A stretch of DNA of 64,000 bases from Beta vulgaris subsp. vulgaris. Taxonomy: Eukaryota > Streptophyta > Magnoliopsida > Caryophyllales > Amaranthaceae. The notes beneath the pieces are model-generated. The model did not search any database, was not told the origin of the DNA, and saw only the letters and a list, made by a program, of their open reading frames with translations. This document shows, in pieces, positions 25,601-37,321 of the stretch. Each line of letters starts with the position of its first letter. Within the stretch, counting starts at the first letter, position 1. Both the position numbers and the translations under genes were made by a program. The stretch spans positions 34,407,723 through 34,471,722 of the forward strand of contig NC_079202.1 of the NCBI RefSeq assembly GCF_026745355.1, given 5' to 3'.

Positions 25601-28600
25601 GTTCCCATGTGGCCTCATAATCAGGAAGCCCCTGCCACTGAATGAGAACTTCCAAGATTGATACATCCCCTTGAACAGTAGTACGAATGCCTAGTAACTT
25701 TTCGGGTGTAGCTTCTAACTCCAATTCACCATTGATATTCTTGGGCAGAGGGGTAGGAGGATTGGGAAGGTCCCCTTGAACTCTTTTAAGCTGAGACACA
25801 TGAAAAACAGGGTGTACCTTGCTCTCTTCAGGAAGAGCCAGCTTGTAGGCTACTGCTCCTACGCACGAGGTGACTTGATAAGGCCCATAGAACTTAGCTG
25901 CTAGCTTCTCAAATGGTCGGCGAGCCAACGACTTCTGGCGATACGGCTGTAGTTTGAGAAAAACCCAATCACCCACTTCAAATTTCTCCTCTCGTCTCTT
26001 ACCATCAGCCAAAGACTTCATACGCTGTTGTGCCAATAGCATGTGAGCTCGAAGGTCGTCCAAGATTGCGTCGCGTTCTTGCAAGTGTTGATCAAGTGAG
26101 TCAAGTACAGTGGCTCCATGACTATGTCGGAGAAGGTGGGGGGCTTCTCTTCCATACAAGGCGCAGAAAGGAGTCATCTTTGTTGCCACATGGGGGGAGG
26201 TATTGTACCAGAACTCCGCCCATGGTAGCCATTGAGCCCAAGAGCGAGGCTTTCCCTCTGCAAAGCATCGGAGGTAAGTTTCCAGACATTTGTTCACCAC
26301 CTCAGATTGGCCGTCCGTTTGGGGGTGGTAGGCCGTACTGCGCAAGAGGGTGGTTTGGTGGAGGCGGAAAAGCTCCTTCCAAAAAATGCTCATGAAGATG
26401 CGGTCGCGATCCGAGACGATAGATGCCGGAAACCCATGAAGGCGCACGACCTCCTTGATAAACACCCCTGCCACCGTGAGAGCTGTGAATGGGTGAGTTA
26501 GTCCAATAAAGTGTCCATATTTTGTAAATCGGTCCACCACGACCAAAATCGTATCAAACCCCTTGGATTTCGGCAATCCTTCCACGAAATCCATAGTGAT
26601 TTCGTCCCAAACTTGCGCCGGCACCGGTAAGGGTTGCAAGAGACCCGCCGGAGATTGTGTCGAGGCCTTGTTTCGCTGACACGTTGAACATCGTCGGACA
26701 TGGGTGGCGACTTCCTTCCGCATTCCCGGCCAGAACCACTCGGCGGCGAGCCGGAGGTAAGTTTTGAGGTCGCCGGAGTGACCCCCATATGGAGAATCAT
26801 GATAGAGATGTAAGAGCTCCTTCGTTAATGGATGAGCTTTAGGGAGGACTTTTCTGCCCTTGTACAGTAACTGCCCATGATGGAGTTCATACCCTTTGAT
26901 CTCTTTTCCTGCTTGGATCTCAGACCTCAAATGAGAAATGAATGGGTCATTTTGTAACTGAACTTGCACTTGGGCCCAATTAGATACTGGGCTAGAAATT
27001 AAAGCCCCCAAGGTGGGCTCAGGTTGAACCCGTCGCGAAAGGGCATCAGCAACCCGGTTCGCAGCCCCTGGTTTGTATTGAATTTGGAAGTCAAAGCCCA
27101 GCAACTTTCGGACCCACCGCTGATATTCCGGCCCAACCTCCCTTTGATCCATTAAGAATTTCAAACTCTGCTGATCGGTGCGGATCACAAAGGCTCTGCC
27201 CAAGAGGTAGTGGCGCCACTTAAGAACTGCCAACACAATGGCCATTAGTTCTTTTTCGTAAATGGGCTTGGCCCTTCCCCTCGGCCCCAGCGTATGGCTA
27301 TAGTAGGCAATGGGCCTTTGTTCCTGCATGAGTACCGCTCCAAGCCCGTAGCCCGAAGCATCAGCTTCAATAATAAAGACCTTGTTGAAATCGGGCATTG
27401 CTAAAATTGGGGTTTGAGTCATGGCCTTCTTCAACTTATCAAAAGCCCATGTTGCCTCATCAGTCCACCCGTAAGAATCCTTCTTGAGTTGATCCGTGAG
27501 CGGCCCAGCTATGGTGGCGTATTGGGCTATAAACTTGCGGTAGTACCCGGTTAAGCCCAAAAACCCCCTCAACTCCTTAATGTTCTTGGGTATGGGCCAG
27601 TCAATCATAGCTTGGATCTTGCTTTGGTCCACTTCTACCCCATTGGCTGATACCACATGACCCAAATAGGAAACTTGGGCTTGGCCAAATTCACACTTCT
27701 TCATGTTTGCATAGAGCTTGTGGGCTGCTAGAACCTCCAGAACTTGGGCCATGTGCTGGACATGTTGCTCCTCATCTGCACTATAAACCAAAATGTCATC
27801 AAAAAATACCAATACAAATTTCCGTAAGAAGGGCCGAAACACATCATTCATTAATGATTGAAATGTTGCCGGAGCGTTGGTAAGCCCAAATGGCATAACC
27901 AAAAATTCATAGTGTCCATCATGAGTACGGAAAGCGGTTTTTGGAACATCCTCCTTCTTCATTCTAATTTGGTGATAACCCGATTTGAGATCAAGTTTGG
28001 AAAATATGGTTGCTCCATGTAATTCGTCAAGTAGTTCATCGATCACGGGTATTGGGTATTTGTCGGGAACGGTTTCCTTATTAAGGGCCCGATAATCAAC
28101 ACAAAATCGCCACGACCCATCTTTCTTCTTGACTAACAAAACTGGGCTCGAAAAAGGGCTTGAGGATGGCTGAATGATGCGGGCCTCCATCATTTCGGAA
28201 ATCAGTTTTTCGATTTCAGTTTTTTGGATTTGAGGGTAACGGTAGGGCCTCACGCTGATTGGGTTGGTACCCTCTTTGAGGTTGATGGAGTGTTCATGAA
28301 ACCGGGCTGGAGGTAGGCCCACTGGCATGTTAAAGACGGACATGTATTTCTCCAGGGTTGTTTTTAAGAACTCAGGTACAGTAGGTAAGGCTAAATGGTT
28401 TGGGCTTGGGATATTTGGGCTCTGCTCGTGGGCTGGATCCACTTCTACTTCACATAACTCCACCAAAATTCCCCCCTTCTGTCTTTGGATCTCCTTGATC
28501 ATGGACTTGAGTGAGATTTTCGTCCGGCCCAAGGACGAGTCCCCCTTTAAGGTCACCGGTTCTCCTTGAGCCCTGAACTTCATCACCTGCGTTTTCCAGT

Positions 28601-31600
28601 TGGTGGTGACTGTCCCCAATTTCTCTAACCATTGCACTCCTAAGATAAGGTCTGAGTGCCCCAACTCCAAGGTAAGGTAGTCCTCCACCACTACCACTCC
28701 CTGCAACAGCAACTCCACTCCTTTACAAACCCCGTGACTCTGCACCGCTACTCCCGTTCCTAAAGAGACCCCAAACTGAGCAGTGGAGGTGTTGGGAATT
28801 TGGAGGGAAGACACGGTGGACATGGAAATAAAGTTATGGGTGGCGCCGGGATCTATCATCACCACCACCTCTCTCCCTTTGATGGACCCCACCATCTTCA
28901 TTGTCCGTGGGTTAGTGAAACCCACCACCGAGTTCAAAGATACGAGTGGCTGGGCAATTTCTTCGTCAACTCCCGTCTCCGGTAACTCGTCCTCTTCGCC
29001 CTCCTCTTCTTCGGCCGTGCCCAACAGAACACTAAGCTCCGGCCTTTTGCACTGGTGTCCTACACTCCATTTCTCGTCACAACGGTAGCACAACCCTCTT
29101 TCCCGTCGGTGCTGGTATTCTCGGTCGGATAACCGTCTTATCCCCCCCGGATTCGTTCGGACGCTGGATGGGTTGGAGTTTTTTGCGGTTTGAAGGTTGG
29201 GATTTGGGTAAGTGTTTCGGGTTTGGGTTGGGGTATTGTATGGGTTTGGGTTTCTGTGGGGTGCTGGGTTATATTGTTGTGGGGTTTTGAGGTGAGAGTT
29301 TCTGGGTTGAGTTTGTTTCAGTTTCTCCTCCACCTTGAAAGCTAGTTCCATGGCGGTTTCCAGGGTGGGCGGGCCGTGTAACCTCAATTCGGCCTTGATC
29401 TCACTCTTCAGGCCGGTTATGAATTGACCCATGGCTACCTCCTCCGTTACTCCCTCCAGTGGTGCGGAATACTCGATAAACTTCTTCCGGTATTCCGCCA
29501 CCGTGCCGGTCTGAGCCACCGCTAGCCACTGCTCATATAAGGAACCTTCCTGGGTGGCTCGAAATTGTCGCCTGAGGAGGGTTTTTAGTTCCCCCCACTG
29601 GGTTATGGGTCGCCGTCGGTGTTCCCATTGGTACCAAAACAACGCGTCACCTTCCATCGCGACGACGGCGGCCTCAACCTTCTCGGCCTCCGTCAGACGG
29701 TAGAAGTCATAATACCTCTCCGCCCGCATTATCCACCCATCGGGGTTGGTACCGTCAAAAATGGGCATGTCGAGTTTTTTGAATCGCCAGTTTGAACCGC
29801 CTGCGCCTCCAGGTGAGTTGGTTGAGTTTGGGGTATTGGGTATGTTGGTGATTTCCGGTAGGCTGGCCCTGATCTCTTCCTGGAACCGGGTGTGTCCTTC
29901 CATGAACATTCTCATTTGAGCGTTCATCCGTGCCATTTCATCAAGGAAGGTCTGCTGGGTCTGCACAGAACCTGCCTGCATCTGCTCCATTGACGCCCGG
30001 ATTCCGGCCAACTCCTGTTCCACTGTTTCCACCCTTTGGGAAACATTACTAGGTGCCATGAAATCACCTGAGCTACGGTTGCTCTGATACCAACTGTGGT
30101 GAACCCACTTAGATAACCGGAAAAAATGGCAAAGAAATTTAAGTACAAAATTAGGCTAAGATCGGTGCTGCTTTCGAGAGGCAGACTCTCTCCTTTTGAT
30201 TACTTGGCTAATTTCTGAATGCCTTCTTTTACAAACTACCTTGCTATTTATAGAGAAGTTACAACCAGAGATTCTATTCTCTCCTACACCTCAGCATTAC
30301 TTTCTCTTTCTATAACAGAATGTTAATGACTAGGCAATCTAATTACCAGGGAAATAACAGAACTATGACAGTGCATTCTTCTAGAACATCTTGCTAGTTT
30401 CTCGGTTTTGCCCTCCTGCTGTAAGTAAAGTGAATGGGAGGCCTAGGTGAATGTATTGCAACGAGGAGGCTTCATAGTATGAAGCACTATTCCATGCCCA
30501 TCATGAAAGGTTGCAGGGAGTTCTCTTCGGCTGGTTTACAGTTGCCCTGCAAGAGAGCTAGGGCTTCTGTGTGCTTCTATGTCTTTTCACCTTTGTGCTT
30601 CAGAGCTTGCATTTGGTTTCTGATCCCTTCCTCCACCGGAGCACAGAATGCTTTCCATATGAGAAAAGGAGAAGAATACATTCCCTTCTTTTGTCTTTTG
30701 GTGCTAAGATATTTAACAAATTTCAGATGTCAAGATGTAATGTTGTTTGGGTAAGAAAACAGTCTTTCCATATGAGCTTGCATTTGGTTTCTGATTCCTT
30801 TCTCCACGGCAGTACATATTTCTTTCCATATGACGAAAGAAGAAGAATCCATTCCCTTCATTTGTCTTTTGGTGCTAAGATATCTAACAAATGTCAGATG
30901 TCAAGATGGAATGTTGTTTGGGTAAGAAAATAGTCTTGGTTTAGCTCTCTGCCTCTGGCCCAAAGTCAGACCTAACAACATTCTCTCCGCTCCCATGCTC
31001 CTCCTAAATGAACTTAAACTATAGACGTCCAGTTTGTGGCTGGAAGCTCCTATGACATGGTCAATATCAATGGCTAATAACGATAGCAAATTTACTCAGA
31101 GAATTTTAAGTATAAATGTATGCTCTGCTAGCAGATCTCGGTCAATCTCAGTACTCATCAGACTAAGTTTCACTGCTTGAACAGGCATTGTAACAGGAGC
31201 TATTACGACACCTCTTGATGTGATCAAGACGCGACTCATGATTCAGGTACATAGCAATAGATTTCCCCTGCCTTAAATCTTCTTTGATGTGAACATTAAC
31301 GTTCTACTTTTGTTCTGCCTGTCCCAAAACACAACTTTTCAGGGCTCGACGAAGCAGTACACGGGCATATATGACTGTGTCAGAACAATAATGAGAGAAG
31401 AAGGAAGCCATGTCTTTATGAAGGTTTGTATTTGTCTTTATCTTGTTTTGGATTGTATTCTAGATAGTACTAGTATCAGATTAATTGTGAAGATCATAAA
31501 AACCGGCAGAAGTGTACATTTCAACATGACAGTCTACCAACTCTAGCTATCACCCTTTCTGAAAATTTCTTCTCTTGCATTATCCTGTCAAAATAACAAA

Positions 31601-31748
31601 CAAACAATAGGCTTTTTATAATTCTTGTTTCCTGCAGGGTATAGGACCAAGAGTTTTATGGATTGGCATTGGGGGCTCTATCTTTTTTGGTGTTCTGGAG
31701 AAGACGAAACAAGTGCTTTCTTCGCGCAAATTGCTGAACAGTGAATGA
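10651..31748 (+). CDS. SAMC: S-adenosylmethionine carrier, 12 exons, 311 aa
   Basis: Exons: 10651-10684, 13824-13928, 17896-17982, 20030-20102, 21687-21777, 23231-23284, 23371-23466, 23609-23698, 24819-24870, 31185-31246, 31343-31423, 31638-31748. All introns are GT-AG and the joined frame is open (936 nt). The product is a mitochondrial carrier family protein with the three signatures PIDTIKTR (65-72), PTEVVKQR (146-153) and PLDVIKTR (237-244). Other family landmarks are [29 protein letters not shown] and [17 protein letters not shown]. These identify the plant SAM carriers (SAMC1/SAMC2), which exchange S-adenosylmethionine for S-adenosylhomocysteine across plastid or mitochondrial inner membranes to supply methylation. 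The start is the first in-frame ATG of exon 1. The N-terminus before the first repeat (about 46 residues) is short, so targeting is uncertain. Introns are unusually long; intron 9 carries a complete retrotransposon. The assignment to SAMC1 or SAMC2 is not settled. Confidence 0.92.
10685..13823 (+). other. Carrier intron 1 (3.1 kb)
   Basis: AT-rich, non-coding. A GC-richer patch near 11275-11450 (CACGGTTGCGGTAACGGTCACG) looks like an old dispersed repeat fragment, as does 12440-12560. I found no element ends or target duplications. Confidence 0.6.
13929..17895 (+). other. Carrier intron 2 (4.0 kb)
   Basis: Non-coding, mosaic of old repeats. It holds a MITE-like end at 14493 (CTCCCTCCGTCCCAAATTA) and a patch at 15140-15180 whose translation reads [13 protein letters not shown], like part of a LINE reverse transcriptase. 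An LTR-like fragment may lie near 17400-17480. None can be delimited. Confidence 0.5.
14493..14730. mobile_element. Probable degraded MITE in intron 2
   Basis: Begins after TA with CTCCCTCCGTCCCAAATTA, a common plant MITE end. A poor matching end (AAGTACAAGGAGTGAA) is near 14725. The right boundary is a guess. Confidence 0.35.
17983..20029 (+). other. Carrier intron 3 (2.0 kb)
   Basis: Non-coding. Around 19190-19510 there is a less AT-rich stretch with a short open frame (19316-19498) that I do not recognise. It may be a retroelement fragment. Nothing else stands out. Confidence 0.5.
20103..21686 (+). other. Carrier intron 4 (1.6 kb)
   Basis: Non-coding. A near-duplicated phrase around AAGGCATAAGGGAAAGGGTGAG / AAGGCATGAAAGGGCAAGG (20650-20745) is the only local structure seen. 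Confidence 0.5.
21778..23230 (+). other. Carrier intron 5 (1.5 kb) with an old TIR-type insertion
   Basis: Bases about 21930-22310 have imperfect inverted ends (left CTAAATTGTACCCTCACATA; right, read inverted, GCTACATTGTATCCTCCCCT). They therefore look like an old non-autonomous DNA element. The same sequence is in the paralogous fragment at about 56490-56900, so it predates that duplication. Confidence 0.5.
23699..24818 (+). other. Carrier intron 8 (1.1 kb)
   Basis: Non-coding. A MITE-like end CTCCCTTAGTCCCAAAATA occurs at about 24294 but no convincing partner end was found. Confidence 0.45.
25163..25527 (-). repeat. 3' LTR of the chromovirus
   Basis: Starts TGTGGTGAACCC and ends GTATTGCA on the + strand. 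The gag-pol frame runs 67 bases into it before its stop. Confidence 0.95.
25461..30059 (-). CDS. Chromovirus Gag-Pol polyprotein, 1532 aa
   Basis: A single uninterrupted frame encodes all retrotransposon functions. Gag lies at about residues 90-245. A CCHC-type knuckle is at 324-337 (CYRC...GHQC). The protease motif is at 401-412 ([12 protein letters not shown]). Reverse transcriptase spans about 615-800, with [30 protein letters not shown] and active site FFDD at 752-755. RNase H spans about 890-1010. Integrase has a zinc-binding H1087/H1094/C1124/C1127 and the catalytic D1157, D1217, E1253. A C-terminal chromodomain-like segment is at about 1447-1495. The protease triad reads DPG where DSG or DTG is usual, the only oddity I see in a catalytic motif. 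The stop lies inside the 3' LTR. The open frame and near-identical LTRs suggest recent activity. Confidence 0.96.
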   Translation of the reverse strand: MAPSNVSQRVETVEQELAGIRASMEQMQAGSVQTQQTFLDEMARMNAQMRMFMEGHTRFQEEIRASLPEITNIPNTPNSTNSPGGAGGSNWRFKKLDMPIFDGTNPDGWIMRAERYYDFYRLTEAEKVEAAVVAMEGDALFWYQWEHRRRPITQWGELKTLLRRQFRATQEGSLYEQWLAVAQTGTVAEYRKKFIEYSAPLEGVTEEVAMGQFITGLKSEIKAELRLHGPPTLETAMELAFKVEEKLKQTQPRNSHLKTPQQYNPAPHRNPNPYNTPTQTRNTYPNPNLQTAKNSNPSSVRTNPGGIRRLSDREYQHRRERGLCYRCDEKWSVGHQCKRPELSVLLGTAEEEEGEEDELPETGVDEEIAQPLVSLNSVVGFTNPRTMKMVGSIKGREVVVMIDPGATHNFISMSTVSSLQIPNTSTAQFGVSLGTGVAVQSHGVCKGVELLLQGVVVVEDYLTLELGHSDLILGVQWLEKLGTVTTNWKTQVMKFRAQGEPVTLKGDSSLGRTKISLKSMIKEIQRQKGGILVELCEVEVDPAHEQSPNIPSPNHLALPTVPEFLKTTLEKYMSVFNMPVGLPPARFHEHSINLKEGTNPISVRPYRYPQIQKTEIEKLISEMMEARIIQPSSSPFSSPVLLVKKKDGSWRFCVDYRALNKETVPDKYPIPVIDELLDELHGATIFSKLDLKSGYHQIRMKKEDVPKTAFRTHDGHYEFLVMPFGLTNAPATFQSLMNDVFRPFLRKFVLVFFDDILVYSADEEQHVQHMAQVLEVLAAHKLYANMKKCEFGQAQVSYLGHVVSANGVEVDQSKIQAMIDWPIPKNIKELRGFLGLTGYYRKFIAQYATIAGPLTDQLKKDSYGWTDEATWAFDKLKKAMTQTPILAMPDFNKVFIIEADASGYGLGAVLMQEQRPIAYYSHTLGPRGRAKPIYEKELMAIVLAVLKWRHYLLGRAFVIRTDQQSLKFLMDQREVGPEYQRWVRKLLGFDFQIQYKPGAANRVADALSRRVQPEPTLGALISSPVSNWAQVQVQLQNDPFISHLRSEIQAGKEIKGYELHHGQLLYKGRKVLPKAHPLTKELLHLYHDSPYGGHSGDLKTYLRLAAEWFWPGMRKEVATHVRRCSTCQRNKASTQSPAGLLQPLPVPAQVWDEITMDFVEGLPKSKGFDTILVVVDRFTKYGHFIGLTHPFTALTVAGVFIKEVVRLHGFPASIVSDRDRIFMSIFWKELFRLHQTTLLRSTAYHPQTDGQSEVVNKCLETYLRCFAEGKPRSWAQWLPWAEFWYNTSPHVATKMTPFCALYGREAPHLLRHSHGATVLDSLDQHLQERDAILDDLRAHMLLAQQRMKSLADGKRREEKFEVGDWVFLKLQPYRQKSLARRPFEKLAAKFYGPYQVTSCVGAVAYKLALPEESKVHPVFHVSQLKRVQGDLPNPPTPLPKNINGELELEATPEKLLGIRTTVQGDVSILEVLIQWQGLPDYEATWEQFSLIHERFPAFHLEDKVRVWEEGNAIHSPRPPIHFTYSRRAKPRN
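25528..25545 (-). other. Polypurine tract of the chromovirus
   Basis: On the minus strand GGGAAGAGGGTAA directly precedes the TGCAATACATT start of the 3' LTR, the expected plus-strand primer site. Confidence 0.75.
30081..30092 (-). other. Primer-binding site, tRNA-iMet
   Basis: Minus strand TGGTATCAGAGC, two bases inside the 5' LTR, is complementary to the 3' end of initiator methionine tRNA. Confidence 0.9.
30095..30460 (-). repeat. 5' LTR of the chromovirus
   Basis: Copy of 25163-25527 with about one or two changes, followed by the target duplication ACGAG. Confidence 0.95.
30606..30947. repeat. Direct tandem duplication, ~171-bp unit, in carrier intron 9
   Basis: CTTGCATTTGGTTTCTGAT begins at 30606 and 30777. 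The two units share AAGATGTAATGTTGTTTGGGT-type text (G for T in the second) and GTGCTAAGATAT, at roughly 90 percent identity by eye. Non-coding. Confidence 0.8.
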
Positions 31749-33379
31749 GCATCTCAAAAAAAAAAAAAAAAAAAAAAAATGATGTGGAAGTTGTTTGGAC
31801 AAATATTGTCAAGGACTCAACTCGTCGATAGAGATTGTGGGTTCAACAATTACATGAAAAAAGGATAAATAGATTTGTCAATATGAAAATAAATGACTAG
31901 ATAGAATTAATAATAAAGTTTGATTCTGTTTAACTTTATTATTTGATTATTTGCAATGCAAGATGCCACAATAATAAATACGGGAGAGGTTAAAATGGTG
32001 GGTTGGAAATGACGAACTGTTTGGTTGACGAAGTGAGTTAGACAATGACTTGAGTTGGACAAAAGAGTGATTCATTAGTTAACAAACAACCTCGAGAATG
32101 ATGAAGTGATCGACAACTTAGACTTAAAAATGATGAAATAGGTAGTGGCTACTTGAAAATTACGAGTTGAAATAGTTATAATAATCCCCCTTGTCACACT
32201 AGAATGGGGGTAAAGTTGTTTAGAGAAATACAAAAGGTCTTATAGTTGGCATAAGCTACTAAATTATTTCGTAAGTAGCATAATAGATGATATTGTCATG
32301 TTTTCTAACTTCTGTAAGGTGTTCCAGCTCATAAAAGTGTGTTAATACCATTATACAACACTTCAAATTTGCGGAATTGGTTTCTCTTTGATTTATCATC
32401 TGGCTCTTGCCTACATTTTGATTAGATTTAAAAATTTTGATCCTGTGGAAGTGTGCTTAAGTGTGGTCATGGTTTTCATGCAAGAATAGATTTAAAATTA
32501 GCTAATAAGATGTTTGAGGTTGTCAACCACTGTCTTATGTCATAACGTAGGGGGTCGTTAATTTTTTGGCGTTGATCCTCACATGCATATTAAAATTTTC
32601 GGAGAAGAAGATTAGAGAAGAAAAAAGGGTAAATAACTGAAATAGAAACGACAAAACGGAGATACAAAAGAGTTAATGGGAAAACAAAGGAAGAGGAACA
32701 AAGAGAAGGAGAAGGGAAAGTAGCGGCGGACTTAGGATATTTATATTGGGTGGGCTAGACTAAATATATTCATTACATCTCAAATAATCAAATTAAGCTA
32801 CATTTACTAATATGTTACTTTTTAAAGTGTTTCTCTACTTATCACTTCAACTGTTTCTTCATATTGAAATTACACTATTTAGGGGTTACAAAAGAAAAAA
32901 ACTTAATACTTCATGCTATATATATGGCCAAACGTTATAGAACATTTATTATTATATGAATGTAGTATAATACCAAAAGAAAATAGTTTGATTGTTTATA
33001 ATAGACTTCGTACTCTCTACTTCTATCTTTTCATATAAATAAGAAAAAGAAGTAATTAGGTACACTGAGGTGTAATAATTATCATTTACAAGGATGTTGT
33101 ATAAAGTAGAGCTATTACAATCTTAAATAAGAAAGGAGATTTAACTAAATGACCAATATTTGCAATACAATTTGCTGCCTTGTTGGCTTCTCGATAGATA
33201 TGCTTAATATTCTAGGAGATTTTGTTTTTATATTTATCTTTATCTAGGTTGTTCCTACCTTTTCATTGTTAATCTGATCATAATCCGACAAAAATATGTA
33301 ATTAGCGACTTAATTGTTCTTGGGGCTGATTGTCTTGCCATATGTATATAAATCTATACAACTATATTAAAAGGCGTGC

Positions 33380-33380
<1 letters not shown>
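31749..33380. other. 3' flank of the carrier gene, nothing recognised
   Basis: A run of 24 A (31756-31779) lies seven bases after the stop codon. The rest is AT-rich with no coding, RNA gene or element ends that I can support. Confidence 0.55.
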
Positions 33381-33383
<3 letters not shown>

Positions 33384-33456
<73 letters not shown>

Positions 33457-33482
33457 GTAATAATAATAATAATAATAATAAT
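33384..33482. repeat. (TAA)n microsatellite
   Basis: Long run of TAA trinucleotides with one interruption. Apparent poly-Asn or poly-Leu frames here are artefacts. Confidence 0.95.
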
Positions 33483-34254
33483 TTTGGGTTACTTATTTTA
33501 ATATCCGTTTCGAAAAATTTAATTAGATATGGGTTGATTTTTTTAGTATTCGTTTCGAAAAATCTAACTTTTTCGATCCTCGTTTTGGTCCTATACAATA
33601 AATATGTCAATCCATCCCCTAATCAACAATAACCTACGGGAACGAGACGTGCATGTGTTTATTTTTTCCATTTCCTATAACCGAGTCTACTTTTTAGAAG
33701 AAGTTTACAATATTCATTTTCTTGTAAGAAGAAATTAAAATGAATACACTTTTTATATACTTCAAAATGAGTTATTTTTGTATATAACTAGAACTATAAT
33801 AGCTACTGAATGTCTTTGGTGTTTCGAGCTTGTGTTTTTTCTCATCGACCCTCGTAAATCTCTTGTTTTCAATACAATATTTTTTTTTGGAACGATAAAA
33901 CACTTGAAAAATGGCCTATTTAAAAGGAGATGTTTTATCATCACATAATCCGATGCGATATAGGGATATCAGATATGTGTAATCAACCAACTGAAAACCT
34001 ACAAAAAAATTTACAAAAATAATTATTTCACAAACTAGTTTAAAGCATTGACTTAACTAAGTCTATTTGTTTAAAAAAAACCTAAAGTGTTGTTAGCTTT
34101 TATTTTAATGATAAGCATGAATATTAAAAACTATAAAATAAATTATAATTATAAAAATTATATATTATATGTGATGGTGATTAAACTTATTTCATTTCGT
34201 TTTTTTATCTTTAAATAAGTCTTGCGGAAAGACATATATGAGTTATTTATCAAT

Positions 34255-34292
34255 AATAATAATACTACTAATAATAATAATAAAGATAATGT

Positions 34293-34351
<59 letters not shown>

Positions 34352-34400
34352 GTAATAATAATAATAATAATAATAACAATATCAATAAATAATAATAATA
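34255..34400. repeat. (TAA)n microsatellite, interrupted
   Basis: TAA-rich tract inside array unit 1; the same place is TAA-rich in other units (39665-39775, 43098-43230). Confidence 0.9.
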
Positions 34401-34934
34401 AATCAATACCAAAAAATGTTGCAATACGCTTTAACTTTTGCATGTAAACATCATATTGATTTACAATTTTGTCTTCCACTGGCAGGCAACTACGGGACAG
34501 GGGAAGGGACCCTCTAGTGGTAGGATGATGTCTGGTTAATTTAGAACAGCTCTTACAATGTCCTTTGCTGACTTAGTTGAAATACCACCTACAACACCGA
34601 CACAAGCTGTGCACGCACCACGGGCTACTGCAGTCAGCAAATGTGATTTCAGCTGCTTCTAATTCCATTTTCATGCTAAGTTTATCGGTACATATCAAAT
34701 TTAAAATTCTCTTAAGTATGTTATTCAAAAATTTTCATTCCTTTTATTTTAACAAATTCTTTTGCAGCACCAAAACACATGTCATCAAATCAGATTTATG
34801 AACGTGATTTTGCATAGAATTTTTCGAACCTGCAGAAGTTCAGTGTACATTTTTTTTGAAGCTGGACAAAAAGCCTATGAACAAAAGCCCACCACAATGT
34901 AAAGAGATGGTATAAATATTTTAAGTTATATTCC

Positions 34935-35100
<166 letters not shown>

Positions 35101-35144
35101 ATCGTTTTTAATATAGGTCCAAATTTAGACAGAGTTAATTTTTA

Positions 35145-35696
35145 GTGAAAGTATTGGGTCAGACCGTCTGACCCAATACTTTCCGTCGGACGGGCTGAGA
35201 AGCTTGCTCTTCGCTCGTCGGTGCTACAGTTGTTCGAGTTCTCTCCCTCCTTCCCTCGAAACTCTCTCTCCTCGTCACTCTCTGGTTGTTCACGGTCGAC
35301 GTTGGCGGGTTTGTTGTTGTTGCTCGCCGGTGAAAGACAATTGTCGTGGAGCTATTATTGCTGTTGTCATGGTTCCCTCCCATGTTCTTATTCGTTGGTG
35401 TTGTTGTTGCCTTACGCTTGTCGTCGTCACCGCCGACGTGTGTTGGTGGTTCGTAGAGTACCAAAGGATCTTTCAGTTGGTGTGTAAATTCTTTCAATTT
35501 CATTTGGTCTTCTGTGTTCTTTAAGTTGGTGTGTAAATTCTTTCAGCTTGTGTTGTTTTTCTTTCATTTGGATTTCTGAACAAAAATTGAAACCAACTGA
35601 AAAAAAATTTGAAACCAACTGAAAAAAAATTTGAAACCAACTGAAAGTCGTCCGACCAAATATTATGGTCGGACGCGTCTGACCCAATACCTTCTC
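35145..35696. mobile_element. Small MULE derivative A, 552 bp
   Basis: Inverted ends GTGAAAGTATTGGGTCAGAC (left) and, read inverted, GAGAAGGTATTGGGTCAGAC (right). Flanks TAATTTTTA (35136-35144) and TGATTTTTA (35697-35705) match at 8 of 9 positions, the MULE target duplication length. The left end forms a 13-bp perfect palindrome (TATTGGGTCAGAC / GTCTGACCCAATA, one-base centre). Inside, TTTCAGTTGG-type words give way to CCAACTGAAA words near the right end. Sister units have the uninterrupted target (about 40420). No coding. Confidence 0.88.
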
Positions 35697-36417
35697 TGAT
35701 TTTTATAATATTCGTTTCGAAAATTTTGACTAGGATCGGGTTTATTTTGGGTTACTTGTTTTAATATTCGTTTCAAAATGTTTAACTAGAACCGAATTAA
35801 TTTTTTAATATAATTTAGAAAAAAAAAAATTTATCCTCGTTTTGGTCCTAAACAATTAATATGTCAATCTTCTAATCAATAATAACCAATGGGTCCGGAG
35901 AACACACATGTTTCTTTTTCCATTTCCTGTAATCGAGTGTACTTTAAAGATGAATTTTACAATTATCATTTTTGTTGAAAGAACAAACTAAAGTTTTCAT
36001 ATATATTAAAAGGAGTTATTTTTTGTCAATAACTAGAACTATAATAGCTACTGAGTATCTTTGGTGTTTCGAGCTTGTGTTTTTTCTCATCAACCATCGT
36101 AAATCTCTTGTTTTCTGGATAATTTTTTTTTTGAACGATATAACACTTGAAAATGGTATATTTAGAATGAGATGTTTCATCATCTTTGCACAATATCCAA
36201 TGCGATTTAGCGGTCTCAGATATCTGTAATCAACCAACTGAAAAACCTACAAAAATTTATACGAGTTAAAAAAATAATTATTTCACAAACTAGTTTAAAG
36301 CATTGACTTAACTAATTGTATTTGTTTAAAAAATATCTAAAGTGTTGTTAGCTTTTATTTTAATGATAAGCATGAATATTAAAAACTATAAAATAAATTT
36401 TAATTATATAAATTATA

Positions 36418-36669
36418 CTTCCTCCGTTCCATAATAAGTGAAACACTTACTATTTTAGAACGTTTCAAAATAAGTGAAACATACCTTAAATGGAAAAAAG
36501 AAAGTTATAAAATGACAAGAATACCCATCACAAACTAGTGTGGTTTGCTTTTCTCTCTCCTCCTTTTGATAATAGAAAGGGTATTTTATGACTTTTTGGC
36601 TTTTGAAAGTGATGTTTATTAAATCTTGTGCCCAATCCCTATGTTTCACTTATTATGGAACGGAGGAAG
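36418..36669. mobile_element. Stowaway-like MITE, 252 bp
   Basis: Inverted ends CTTCCTCCGTTCCATAATAAG, flanked by TA. Sister units read AAATTATATATTATATGTGA across the site, which is the empty target (for example about 34150). A fragment of the same family is at 51189-51218. Confidence 0.88.
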
Positions 36670-37321
36670 TATATTATATGTGATGATGATTAAACTTATT
36701 TCAATTCGTTCTTTTATCTCCAAAAAAAAAAAAGTCAATACACTTCCATTTTTGCATGTAAAGATCAAATTGATTTATAGTCTTGTCTATACTAGTAGAC
36801 AATTACAGGGCAGGGGCCCTCTAGTGAAGTGATCATGTCTAGTTAATCTAAAGGAATTCTTACATTGTCCATCATTTACTGACGTAGTTGACCTATCACT
36901 TACAACACCGGCACAAGTTGTGCACGCACCATGGGGCTAGTGAAGTCATAACAAATGTGATTCCACCTGCTTCTAATTCCATTTTTGTGCTAAGTTTATC
37001 GGTACATATCCAATTTAAAATTCTATTGAATATGTTATTCAAATTTTTTCATTCTTTATATTTTAACAAATAATTCTTTTGCAGTACCAAAACAAACGTC
37101 ATCAAATCATGTTTATGAAACGTGATTTTGCACAGAATTTTTCGAACCTGCAGATTTTCAGTGTGCATTTTTTAAACTGGACAAAGAACCTATGAACAAA
37201 AGCCCACCACATTTAAAAAGATGGTATAAATATTTTAATTATATTCCATAATCATAATAATATTAATAATGATAATTATTATTGTTATTATAATAAAAAT
37301 TTAAGAATAAAATAATAATAA

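Larger units (their letters stand above)
25163..30460 (-). mobile_element. Complete, young Ty3/gypsy chromovirus (Reina-like)
   Basis: LTRs of 365 bp (25163-25527) and 366 bp (30095-30460) run TG...CA and differ only around one spot (near 25370 versus 30302). They are flanked by the perfect 5-bp target duplication ACGAG (25158-25162 and 30461-30465). The element is transcribed from the minus strand, so the right LTR is the 5' LTR. A primer site, a polypurine tract and one intact gag-pol frame are present. Total length 5.3 kb, short LTRs and a chromodomain suggest the Reina clade. It sits antisense in intron 9 of the SAM carrier gene. Confidence 0.96.

Noticed and set aside
26030..29088. Plus-strand frames opposite the chromovirus gag-pol
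   Set aside because: They are antisense shadows of the 1532-codon frame.
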